DNA of 64,000 nt from Meghimatium bilineatum (lineage: Eukaryota; Mollusca; Gastropoda; Stylommatophora; Philomycidae): the NCBI GenBank assembly GCA_034231615.1, contig CM067298.1, positions 57,564,883 to 57,628,882 of the forward strand, written 5' to 3'. How positions within the stretch are numbered: position 1 is the first letter of the stretch; every line of letters begins with the position of its first letter. Positions 11,296-22,404 of this stretch are shown here, one piece after another. Below the pieces are notes generated by a model. It made no database searches. It was not told the DNA's origin and was given only the letters and a program-made list of their open reading frames with translations. The position numbers and the translations under genes were made by a program.

Positions 11296-13110
11296 ATCAT
11301 CATCATCAGGTGCCATGCCGGCTGGCGTAGGCGGTCATGGCTCTCCACAGCTCTCTGTCCACAGTATTATGTATCAAAGTCGTTGTTGTTTCCCTGCCGT
11401 GCCAGGTTATCAAACTGTCTAATATTTTCTCACGTTGTCGCCATCTGTCTTTGTTGTCTTCACTTTTGCCTGTTGTGACTATGTTCTCTAAACCTGACTG
11501 TCTCATGGAGTGGCCAAAAAAAAGAAGATTGCCTTTTTCTTATATTGTTGATTAAGGTCCTTTTCGCATTTGAATCTTTCAACACCTCTACATTAGTTTT
11601 TCTGGCAGTCCATGGTAATCTCAGCATTCTTCTATAGAACCACATCTCTGTTGCCTCTAATTTCCCACTTTCCAGTTTGTTTATTGTCCAAGACTCGCAC
11701 CCATATGTTAGTATAGGGGTTATATAGCACTGCAGTACTCTATTTCTCACCTCTAATGGCAAGGTTATATTACACAGTATATTTTTCATTTTTCTGAATG
11801 TTGTTTTTGCCTGTCCTATTCTGCATCTTATTTCTGTTGAACTTCTGCCATCTGCTGTAATCATTGTACCTAAATATTTGAATTGGTGGACCTGTTTTAA
11901 TACTATATCATTGACTTTGATCTTGCAAGATGTGTTATTTTGTTTCTTTGAAATAACCATTACTTCTGTTTTCTTGATATTTAGGAAGAGGCTTTTCTCT
12001 TTACTTTCTGTGACTACTACATTAATTAAATCTTGAAGGTCTTCCTCAGTTTTTGCAATCAGAACAGTGTCATCCGTATATCTCAAATTATTTATGTTAT
12101 GTCCTCCCACTGATATTCCTGGGATATCTACTATTGCACGCAATATGTTTTCACTGTATAAAGAGAACAGGTCTGGTGAAATCACGCATCCCTGTCTGAC
12201 TTCTTGTTTTATTTGTTGAAAAGGGCCAAATTGATTTACTACTCCAATTGATTTACTTTCCAGTACATGTTCTTGATTAATCGTAAATCCTTGCTGTCAA
12301 TGTTCAAATTCTATAGCATGTGTATAATTTTGCTATGTTTAACTTTAGCAGATACTTTCGTGTAGTCTATAAAACAGAGGTACAGATCTGTTTTTACCTC
12401 TATAGACCTCTCTTTTAGTGTTCTCAATATATAAATAGCATTGTTAGTGCCTTTGCCTTCTACAAAGCCAAATTGTTCTGGACTTATTTCTGATTTTATT
12501 TTGTTTCTCACTCTTTTCATGATGATTCTTAGAAGTATTTTGGTTATTTGGCTCATGAGGCTGATTGTACGGTGTTCTTCAAATTCGGTGGTCCCTGGTT
12601 TCTTAGGTAAGGCTATAAATATGGACCTCATTAAGTCATCAGGTATATTTCCACTGTTATATATGTCATTCAGCAATTTTGTGATTATTTCAACTCAAAA
12701 GTCATCTAAAGCTGCTAATTCTTCTAATGTGATATTGTCTGGACCTGGGGCTTTGCCATATTTCATGTGCCTTAGTGCCTCCCTTACTTCTGCTGTGAGT
12801 ATTGATGGACCCTCACCGTTATCTTGTATGTTTATTTCTGGTCTATTGTCATCATAAAGTTCTTTGATATATTCTGACCATCTCTGTACTATGTGATCTA
12901 TTCCCATTAATACCTGCCCTGTCTTAGATTTTAGACACCTTGTAACTGTTTGCGTTCTCTTTCCTGTTATCATCTCAATTTTCTTATATAGTAATGTTGT
13001 ATCTTGGTTGTAATGCAATTCTATTTCTGTGCATTTCTTGTTCAACCAGCTTTCTTTTGCTATTTTGCATTTCTCTCGTATCTCCTTATGTATTTTCTGA
13101 TACGGTAACT
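11296..13110 (-). mobile_element. LINE, RT domain to 3' end, decayed
   Basis: Reading down the minus strand from 13100: a pre-RT linker (RWSEYIKELYDDNRPEIN, MKYGKAPGPDNIT), RT fingers (IFIALPKKPGTTEFEEHRTI, PEQFGFVEGKGTNNAI, LCFIDYTK), the catalytic box as NLRYTDDTVLIAKTEEDL (YTDD in place of YADD), FKYLGTMITADGR, thumb YGCESWTINKLE, EMWFYRRMLRLPW, and the tail IVTTGKSEDNKDRWRQREKI ending at ASRHGT and (ATG)n near 11300. Frameshifts near 12200-12300 and 12690 separate the open pieces. No endonuclease is present, so it is 5' truncated. Confidence 0.88.
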
Positions 13111-13424
13111 AATATATAAGCATGAATAAACTCGATTAGCGGACTCTGTTTGGGCGAAGTACAGGTAGCGTCTGTGATGTTCAAGTTAAATGATTCGAAT
13201 CAAGACATTTATACATTTGGACCCAGAATGCAATGGCACACTATTTACATAAATATTGCCAAGAAATTCATTACATCCAAATGATGCTTGGTTGATGCTA
13301 CAAGAACAGGATATGTTGAAATATTTCTTTAATGTTTGTTCGATTGTAAAGTTACTAGTGTTATAACAGTTATTATTTATTAGTGTTATTACAGCTATTA
13401 GTTATTACTGTTCAATTTATCACT

Positions 13425-13720
13425 CAAATGCCATGCCGAGTGGCGTAGGCCATCATGTTTCTCCACAACTCTCTGTCTCTTGTGCTGTTAATAATTTTAA
13501 TTGGTGACATCTTTTTTTAGCCACAGTGACAACTCATCCAGAAATTTCTCTCTTTGTTTTATTCTGTACCTTCTCCGCTTGACCTTTCCGGTGGTTACTA
13601 AATGTTGAAGTTTTGCTTTTCTCATCACGTGCCCTAAAAATCTTGATTATCTGCTTCTAATTTTTGTTATAATTTGTCTTTTTACTCCAGCAACTCTGGG
13701 GACTTCTACATATTAGTGTT
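13425..13720 (-). mobile_element. LINE 3' end fragment
   Basis: Begins CAAATGCCATGCCGAGTGGC, a diverged copy of the 3' terminus at 11296-11350. The minus strand reads a degenerate GHVMRK...TTGKVKRRRYRIK-type tail. It is a second, older copy of the same LINE end. Confidence 0.6.
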
Positions 13721-15559
13721 AGTTTTTAGTTGGTTTTTTTTATTAATGTTTGTTATTAGTTATCAATATAATAAACACAAATCGGACTACCTTGCTGTTT
13801 AAAAAAATCAACAAGCGATGAGGTTTATAGTGACGCCTACAAATTGGTGTATATTGATACTTTCCGGTTCCGGTTTAAGTAACGGAGGAATGTTTATTCT
13901 TTCTTGCTAAATCAAGAACTGGTTGATCATTAATTAAAAAAATTAATATCATAAAAATTAAACATCTGTGTTACTGAAACGGATTAAAGGATTTCCATAT
14001 ATCCGCCCTATGTGCCGTCTTTAGCCCTAGAAGAATAACTAACTAAATAACTAACCAACTACAAATTGGGGAATAATTTAAACTCGATTTTAATAGGAAA
14101 AATCATATTAAGGTAGAAGAAAGTTAAAACGTTAACAAGTAAAACAAAAAGTTCTCAGATTCTAAACCCTACAACATACTACATTTGGGAGAGACCACAT
14201 AAATCAATTTCGCTAAAAAAGGGACTGTGGTTAAATAAGTTGTTTAACCACTGATCTATGGAAAGAGTGTCAGTTGTAATATTTTCTTTCGCCACAGACG
14301 GTTCCATGATCAACGCTGTCTCATGAAATGTGTACAATAAATTGACGGTTGATGTTTTTTAGTTCTCAGAATCATAATTCTGAGAATAAAATGCGGCCTT
14401 CTTGATACCAACCATATCACACCTGCGTCGTCGGATATAGGCTTGTAAAGTGCGGGCGTAATATCTAGTATTTCATTTCAATAATGTGTTTTTTTTTGTG
14501 TTCGCGTTTATATTTTTCCTAATGTTGCCTCCTTTTATGATATAATTTATATAGTAATCTAGCACTTTTCTTACAAAGAGGTTTTACAACATTTAGTAAT
14601 ACTAATAATTTATTTGTCAGATCTTCTGAGACTTAAAGGCGGCAGGTTTGATGTTCACCATATCATTCATAGTTGGTCATTAAACATAGTAACACAATAT
14701 TCCCCAAAACACCCATACAGCTTAGAAAAAGGAAAATTTTACTTTATTTTACTATTTATTATACTTATATATAAAACTTGTATCAATACCCGGCGTTGCC
14801 CGGATATGAATAAGAAACAAAAAGTAGTATAAATATTTTTTTTCAAATATTCAGCAGGCTTTATAATTAATATACCCATCAAAACACATACCTAATTCTT
14901 GAAGACAACCAAGATATAACCTCTGTAGCATTTTCTTTGATAATAATTCGGTATTCCGACTTTTTAGAAGTGGCCTAGGTCTAACACACACAATTTGTCA
15001 GAGCTTTAAATACAGTGCAGAATATGCACAAATGCAGGCAAGTGTAACAATTTATAATTAATAGGCCTAACACAACACATATTCCGTTTATTAAGGCCGC
15101 TAAGATGTAACCTGTATAGAAATTAATAATTCGATATTGAGAGTTTTCATAAATCGTAGAGTTTGTCTGCCAATGGTCAGAATTTAGTAACGACCCTACG
15201 CCAACGTTGTTAGCGCTACGACATAGGCCTACACTCTCATTGTAGTAACACCTTTAAAATAACAACAACAAAAAAAGAATAGACGTGAATTATTATTCAA
15301 ATACACCAAAGACGTATATATCTGTGCAGGTCTAAGATTTTTTAAATTGAAGGACAAATATTTAATCCAACGTCTCTGGGGAACGAACTCCGAGCGAAAT
15401 TTACTACTGACTTTGCTAAGACCACATATTTGAGTGCCTAAAATTTGTACATTTATAAATAGTGCGTAATCCGGACGCAATCCTTAATGACATTAATGTA
15501 ATTATTTTCAATCAATCGGCGTGCAACGAAAACTGATGTGGAATATTGAATCGTATCAT
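13721..15559. other. Unassigned; one GC-rich hairpin motif
   Basis: No gene is supported. Near 14786-14800 the motif CCCGGCGTTGCCCGG forms a small hairpin in otherwise AT-rich DNA. The rest shows no repeat family I can name. Confidence 0.4.
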
Positions 15560-15798
15560 TGGTCAGCTTTCGTCGGACAACTGGACAGTAATTTGATATT
15601 CTGCTAATGACACAAGTTGAAAAAATAATAAACGTCGATTAAACAGCAACAATAATAATTTCTAGTTTCTAGCAGGCGTATCTGTTACCGACAAATGTTT
15701 ATATCAGGTTTTTGAACTGTTTGCACCAGTCAGAGGTGAAAGGTTAACCAACAAAAAGGTGATCAATGGTCAGCTTTTGTCGGATAACTGGACAGTAA
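15560..15798. repeat. Pair of 32-bp direct repeats 207 bp apart
   Basis: 15560-15591 and 15767-15798 are identical but for two C/T changes (core GGTCAGCTTT.GTCGGA.AA and CTGGACAGTAA). The 175 bp between them has no recognisable content. Confidence 0.75.
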
Positions 15799-16853
15799 CC
15801 GTCCATTTCAACTGTTTTATAACTGTGGCAAATTTCCCTGCTTCACATAACGTTTAAAAATGTGTATAACGAAGAACAAATATTCAAAGCTACGGAGATA
15901 GCTATTGATATATACATATATTTTATAATTACAATCAAGGACTTCCTTTCATTAACTCGTCCACACGAAATAACATATTTTTTGTGACTGAATTAATTTT
16001 AGGTTTAACTAGGAATGTCTGGATGTGCACTTGTAAATTCGCCGCAGATTTCTTATATATTCATAGATCTTTATTGTGGGTGAATAATATTATAGATAAC
16101 GAATATTATATTACACCAATAAGATAATAGCCATGTAGAAGGATTGGGAAAAAAATCCGAATAATGTGTAAAATAAACAGTAATTTTTACACTGAGATTT
16201 GAAAGTACAGTGTAATATTTTTAGAGCTCGAATATTTATAACAAAATCTCCTATTTGTTTACTCTTTATTGTATATAGCGAATTTGTTTTACATATTTAT
16301 ATTGTTGGTCTAGGCAATTTATTAATTAGAGATTCCAATGCGTTCGTGCTTGATTACGGACTAGAATCACGAGTTGGCGATTCCCTGTTTATATGGATTT
16401 CAATGTAAAAAAAAAAGGAAAGTAACCCATAGCATTTATTAATTCCGTAGGGGTGTGAGATGTTAGCGATCTCACATTTCAGAGTCTCTGCAAATGGGGA
16501 CGATAGCCATCTCCTCTCCATCGCAGTCTTTAAAGGATTTCAATGTTTTCATGGTTGATTAACTAGACATCTTCAGCGAGTTGACGATAGTCATGTGACG
16601 GCCATGGACGTATTGAAAATTAGGATGTGAGTGTATATCTCAGATGCATTAAGCATGTCTACTGATACGATACAAGTACATGAGAGTCATAGCATACACC
16701 GGTATGTGTATTCTTGCAGATCAGTCACACATGCTGCTCAAGAATGATAGTGATATTAAAAATACAACAATGAAGCATGACATGTTGTTAATTTTGTATC
16801 CTTGAAATGTGGATATGGGTTTGTGAGTTAGGACTCCACAAGAATGTCTATTA
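15799..16853. other. No recognisable feature
   Basis: AT-rich stretch. A 69-residue plus-strand open frame at 16199-16408 has no motif and no codon evidence for being a gene. Confidence 0.45.
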
Positions 16854-17013
16854 CCGTCAAATCCCATTATAACAACAGGTCCGACCGACCAAATATGTAT
16901 ACAATAACATAAATTCGCTAATACAATTAAAGAATGGAATTGGGGATTTTGAAAAGTGTTGTTAAATAAGGAAATTTGTTAATAAAGGAATGCGCTATAG
17001 AGGGATTCCACTG
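16854..17013. mobile_element. MITE-2 (pogo/Tigger type), diverged copy
   Basis: Terminal inverted repeats: CCGTCAAATCCCATTATAAC at the left and GCGCTATAGAGGGATTCCAC plus TG at the right. A 5' TA precedes it. Same family as 50215-50388, 57172-57335 and 62284-62459 (inner motifs AATTGGGGATTTTGAAAAGT, ACAACTTGGTC in the better copies). Confidence 0.65.
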
Positions 17014-17159
17014 TGCTATTTATGGTCGGTGTTGTATGAGGAATATTTTCAATGTGTATAATTTTCCAATATTAACTTGTATATATTAACAGAGAAACCT
17101 GTTACCTACCAAGATTATAGCATCGAGTACGCAACTCTGTAGTTATAATTAAAGTATCC

Positions 17160-17340
17160 AGTTTACATCGGACTCTATCGCCGAAGGCGGATATGTCACG
17201 CCATTGGCTCAAATTGGCTCAGCAACACAACGTATCCCATTCTCTGGACATCATCTTGGTGGAAATCTATTATGACCATTGTCCTGCTGCAAAAGAGATC
17301 CAGTGGGAGTTTGAGAGTGAGCGTTAAAGAAGAAGAACAA
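17160..17340 (+). mobile_element. SINE-2 copy (plus arm of an inverted pair)
   Basis: Contains CGCCGAAGGCGGATATGTCA, CCATTCTCTGGAC, CCATTGTCCTGCTGC and ends GAGCGTTAAAGAAGAAGAAC. About 65 bp downstream a minus-strand copy begins. Confidence 0.7.
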
Positions 17341-17404
17341 AGGACTTATCTTGGCGTGGCAAATCCTATATTACTGGCTTATCCTTCTTTCTAGAGATCC
17401 ATAT

Positions 17405-17562
17405 GTTGCCTTTTAAGAGTTCGTTTTTAAACTTCCTCTGGATCTTTTGCAGCAGGACAATGATGCTACTATATTTCCAGTTGTATGTTGTCCAGAGAAT
17501 GGAGATTAGCTGTGTCGCCGTTCCATTTAAACCACTGGCCGACACATCAGATTTCGGCGGTA
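17405..17562 (-). mobile_element. SINE-2 copy (minus arm of an inverted pair)
   Basis: The plus strand shows TTTTGCAGCAGGACAATGAT, TTGTCCAGAGAATGGAGATT and CACATCAGATTTCGGCGG, the reverse of the copy at 17160-17340. The (GAA)n tail has decayed. Confidence 0.65.
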
Positions 17563-17785
17563 TCAATGTGTTTGAAACTAAGGAATAACAATATATAGAC
17601 AAACAGGTAGGCAGACAAGCAGACATTTAGGCGGATATAGATACAGACGGATGAACAGACGGTTGGACGAGCACACGGGAGAATCCAATTAATCTCTACT
17701 CTAGACCTTTACGTTAACATTATATATCTTTGTGTCCTGTTCTTTTGCTGCGTATGTGTGTATAAAGTGTCGTTACTAGGGTGAC

Positions 17786-18003
17786 GATGGATCACAGGGG
17801 TGACTGCATCACATGGTGTGATTTCATCACAGAGAGTGATTCCATAACACAGGGTGGCTCAAACACATCTGGGCGATTCCATGACAGGTTTGACTTCGAT
17901 ACAGAGTGAACCTCATCACCGGGGTGCTCCATTACAGAGGGTGACTCGTCACCTAGGTTGCTCCATCGCAGAGTTCGACTACATAACAGAGGGTGGCTCA
18001 TCG
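17786..18003 (-). repeat. 18-bp tandem array, about 12 units, open on the minus strand
   Basis: Degenerate units near ATCACAGRGGGTGACTCC repeat about every 18 bp. Because the period is a multiple of three, the minus strand stays open for about 69 codons with a hexapeptide-like pattern (ESLSVM, EPPCVM). There is no evidence of a host gene, so it is best treated as a minisatellite. Confidence 0.7.
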
Positions 18004-18369
18004 GTGACTCTTCGACAGCTACAAGAAACCATACCTTCCATTATTAATTTTCCCATGCTATTATGTCTCGTGTTATGTGTACACAATCTCAGCTTTCTTA
18101 TTATAATGTCGTTTAATAGCCAATCATCTTTAACCAATGCCTTAGATACGTTATCAGTAAGAGCTGGGCGTGATTTATTTTTAAAAGAGTTCATTTTCTG
18201 TGTAATATTATCTTTTTCGTGAGCAATTTAATGACCTTTTTTCGAAAAAACATTTAGTGGTGTTCGGGATGGGGGGACGGGAGAGAAACCCACTTTTTGC
18301 CAATTACTAGTACTAAAAGTCAGGTATGTTCTGATTTGCTAAGGGGCAGGGGTTTTGTTTAAACACCCC

Positions 18370-19005
18370 AAAACCTCCCTCTGTCTACAGACGTGTCTTC
18401 ATCGCTCGTTATCACTTCTTGATTTGTCGTTTTCACTGCCTATGATATTCTCAAAATAATCTTATTTCGAAGGCAGGTTTTATATTTGCCTCTGATTTAC
18501 TAAGTGTCCATGTTTCACAGCCATAAATTGATACTTGAAATATGCTTGCTCTAATCACGTGTAATTTAGCTTTACTACGAGTGTCCTGTCAAAACAATGT
18601 TTCATGTGTTCAAGTTTTAAAGTCACTATTACAAGTTTCACTTGATTTCTGCATTACATTCATATGAATTGTTTATATTTGCTCCAAAAATTTCAATATT
18701 AATTATATCTCCTAGTTCCTGGATATCAAATACGACTCTTGATCGGGTTTTGACTTGATCTATTGTCATGATTATTTGTCTCTTTCTACTTAAGTACAAG
18801 TTCTTGGATTCACTGTGTTTTTGTTGTTGATAGAATCAGTTGTATCAGATATTCCTCATTAGTTATTAAAAAACTCTACCATCTGCATATCTATTTTCTG
18901 GGATCTGCTGTCCTTGGATGTTAAGACGATGAAACTCTATATGAATCTGGCCATCTCTTACATTTCTCATTATGTTTTTTTTTGGAAAATGTTCAACAAA
19001 ATGGG

Positions 19006-19055
<50 letters not shown>

Positions 19056-19380
19056 GAGAGAGAGAGAGAGAATTATTGTCTTACTATATTCTGCACATTG
19101 AACCAATTTGATGTTTCGCCATCCACATTTACTGCTTCTTCTTGTTCTTGATACATCATTGTAATCAGGCGTACAATATGTTTTGGGAATCCCATTCTCT
19201 CCGTAATCGTTCACAGCTGGAGACGTTGCACAAAGTCGATAGCGCTGGGTTAAGTCAATGAAACAAGCATGTAAATCTACGTTTAATTCTTTATATTTTT
19301 CTATAATAATTCTCATATTGAACATGTGATCTTTAGCGCCCATGCCAGATCTCTTCTTTTTCTTCATCGTTCTTCAGTCA
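18370..19380 (-). mobile_element. LINE RT fragment, heavily decayed
   Basis: The minus strand encodes GMGAKDHMFNMRIIIEKYKE and LNVDLHACFIDLTQ, the RT palm strand (FIDYxKAFD type). Further down there is a degraded catalytic and thumb region, including CETWTLSK-like remains around 18500. An (AG)n microsatellite at 19009-19070 interrupts it. Confidence 0.65.
19009..19070. repeat. (AG)n microsatellite
   Basis: About 30 AG dinucleotides with one GTG interruption. Confidence 0.95.
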
Positions 19381-21014
19381 GATATCAGGTTACAGCACCA
19401 ATAGCTTCAATGAATTGTGTGATTCGCTTCAGGTAATCCATGAAACCCCTCAAGTCTGGAAGCAGTGCAGTCTCTGTAGGCCATATTTTCTCCCTCTCTT
19501 CTTGGTTGAGTTGACAGGCATGAAGAATGTGTTCTGCAGTTTCTTGGTTCAGTCCACAGTTGCATAGGTCTGTCTCACCAATCTTCAGCTTTCGGAACAT
19601 GTGACTTCTCAGTCTGTTGTGACCAGTTCGTAGTCTGAAGATGATGGTTTGTTCCTTGCGTGACATTTGTTGGTAGGGGTCATTTGGTTCTGCAGTTGGG
19701 TGAATTTGCTTTCACTTTTTCTTATATTCTGCTTTTAACATGGTCTTACATTCATAGTACGTAGTATCATTTTCTATTTGTTCCAGTGATCCCCCTTTCC
19801 TTGCCAGGAGATCAGCTTTTTCATTTCCAGGTATGCCACAGTGATCTGGGATACACTTCAGTACTGTTTCTTTGGTGGTACTGCTAAGGTGTAGTAAGCA
19901 GGCCGTAACTTCATTCATGCTCGTGTTCTTTGGATCTTTCAATGCCTGCAATACTGACTGCATCCGTTAGAAAAACTACATGTCTGTTGTGACTAGGCAA
20001 GCAATCCATGAGCATTTTGACTGCCTCTATTATGGCTTCCATTTCTGCTTTGAAATTTGTGGAATGTTTGCCTGTGGGTATGGATTTCTCTATTTCTTTT
20101 CCATCTGGTGTTACTATATATATTCCTGATCCTCCATCTAATACTGCCTCTTTCGCTGATCCATCTGTATATACATGTGTCCATATATCCTTTGGGTATG
20201 CTTTCTCCAAGGTATGTGGGTGTCCCATCTTTAGGCAATGTTTGACCATTTATGGTTAGTAGGATTTTCTGTGGTTTGGTGGACATGATGAAAATGGTAT
20301 AGGTAGTTTTTTGGGCATTGATAGACATGGCCCATAAGTCTGTCCACTTGGCCAAATTGTCCATAGTTTCTTGCAACCTTATTTTTGTTGTTCCTACGCT
20401 CTCTTCACTGCACCATATCGCCAGATCGTCTGCATACATTGCAGCATTTACTTTACGCGAGAGAATTTGGTCAATGTCATTCATGAATATAAGGAATAGA
20501 GTGGGGGATAGAACACCTCCCTGTGGTACTCCATGCTTAAAGAGTTTCTTTCTGCTGTGCTTCATTTCAAGCTTCACTGCTGCTTTTCGGTTGTGCAGGT
20601 AGTGTTTTATCCAGTAATACATGCGCCCTGTCACTTTGTTTTGTTGTAGTTTAAGGAGGAGTCCATCTTTCAACACACAATCAAAGGTTTTTTCTATATC
20701 TACCCACACCATTGATGTCTGCTTTTTTTCCTGGAAAGCATCCTCTACTTCCTGGGCAATTAGTGTAATCTGGTCTTCAGTTGATCTACACTTTCTGAAG
20801 CCAGCTTGCTGATTTAGCAGGATTTTTTTATTTTTTTTAGGAACCACATCATTCTTTTGTTTACCAGCCGCTCCATTAGTTTGCAAACACAGCTGGTCAG
20901 ACTTATTGGGCGATAGCTGTCCACCTTATTTTTGGCTTGCCTTTCTTGTGGATGGGTATCAGTATGGCAGTTTTCCACACCTGTGGCACTAGACCTCAGG
21001 TTTGACCAGCACTA

Positions 21015-21092
21015 GACCACGCGTTTGAGAGCAAGGTGTTCTCGAGCTGAGCGTCCTTGTCCCAATAGCGCCTGAGCCCATCAGGTACTGGA
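21015..21092 (-). mobile_element. Small fragment of family H inside the LINE
   Basis: ACCACGCGTTTGAGAGCAAG through CATCAGGTACTG is essentially identical to 22855-22932 of the full H copy 1.8 kb away. It sits between the LINE segments encoding SPGPDDIPNELL and VWKTAILIP. A short TAGTGC repeat lies next to it. Confidence 0.8.
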
Positions 21093-21807
21093 TCCCAACA
21101 GTTATTAAAAAATTTTTATTAATTTCTTTTTTGCTGATGGTCCGATGTGAATTAACAGTTCATTTGGTATGTCATCAGGGCCAGGTGATTTCCTAAGTTT
21201 AATACTGCTAGTTCTTCATTTAGTTCATTGATCGTGAATGGAATATTCATGACATCTTGCTTATCTTTGCTGATCTCATTTTCGATATTCCGTAGTTCTT
21301 TTCTTACTTCTCTTCTCCTATTTTCATCGACTTTGTGGTAGGCAGTACTTTGGTAATGCTGTATAAAGTGATTTGCAGCCTTCTTTCCTGTGAGTACATC
21401 TCCGCCATTCTCTATAGCTACTGGTGATGTTTTGTTATCTTCGTTGTTGAGCATTTTTGTTATTTTCCATAGCTTTCTTCCCTCTTTGTCGAAGTTTAAA
21501 TTTTCTGTTTTTTTTCATGCCAGCTTTTCCTTGTGTTTGTAATTGTCGTTTTTCTTAGTTTGGCTACAGCAGCTTTTAGTGATATGTTGTTTTCTGTGGA
21601 TGGGCTTTTTTCTGCTGTGTCTCTGGCCTTTGACGCTTCTTTCTCCAATTCAACGAGTTCGTCATACCAGTACGGTTTGTAATTTTTCCTAGCATTCTTG
21701 GTATGGTTTGCTTGGCTGCTTGAAGAAGTGCAGAAGCCAGGAGTTGTGCAGTTTTGTTCACATTTTTAATCCTTGGATTTATTGATTTTGTGAATTTGTC
21801 TGTCAGG

Positions 21808-22029
21808 TGAACTTCTCAGTCTGTTGTGACCAGTTCGTAGTCTGAAGATGATGGTTTGTTCCTTGCGTGACATTTGTTGGTAGGGGTCATTTGGTTCTGC
21901 AGTTGGGTGAATTTGCTTTCACTTTTTCTTATATTCTGCTTTTAACATGGTCTTACATTCATAGTACGTAGTATCATTTTCTATTTGTTCCAGTGATCCC
22001 CCTTTCGTTGCCAGGAGATCAGCTTTTTG
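21808..22029 (-). repeat. Duplicate of the LINE RNase H/C-terminal segment
   Basis: Nearly identical to about 19605-19822 (coding LISWQRKG, GSLEQIENDTTYYECKTMLK, then KEQTIIFRLRTGHNRLRS). It is spliced between the endonuclease end (PRWNFKKAK) and the pre-RT linker (NKTAQLLASALLQAAKQTIP), where the element would normally continue without it. One C/G difference lies near 22007. Confidence 0.85.
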
Positions 22030-22404
22030 CTTTCTTGAAGTTCCATCTGGGTGTGGTTGTGGGGCCAGCAAGGGTATGGTTAATGTCAATGATGGGGCGA
22101 TGGTCACTTCCACTAAATTTCTCCAGCACTTCCCTGTATGTTATTTTCGCTAAAGCATCTGTTGCAAAGGCTAGGCCAGGTGTTTAGGTGGTGTGCCATC
22201 TTCTAGAGTAGAAAGTTGGGTGGTCTTCAGGTTCATTAAGCAGTTGAAGTTTCACCTCGCACTGCCAGTCTTCCACTTCTTCTCCTCTAGTATCTTGTTC
22301 TGTATATCCCCAACTCTGTGAGTGGCATTTGAAGTCACCAATCACACGACAGTTATCTTATTCTGTGTTAACTGTGTATAGTGATAGGCTCTTGTCCTGT
22401 GGAA

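Noticed and set aside
13721..14830. CCCGGCGTTGCCCGG as a marker of a specific transposon
   Set aside because: The small hairpin is real but flanking sequence shows no termini or second copy in the window, so I could not assign it.
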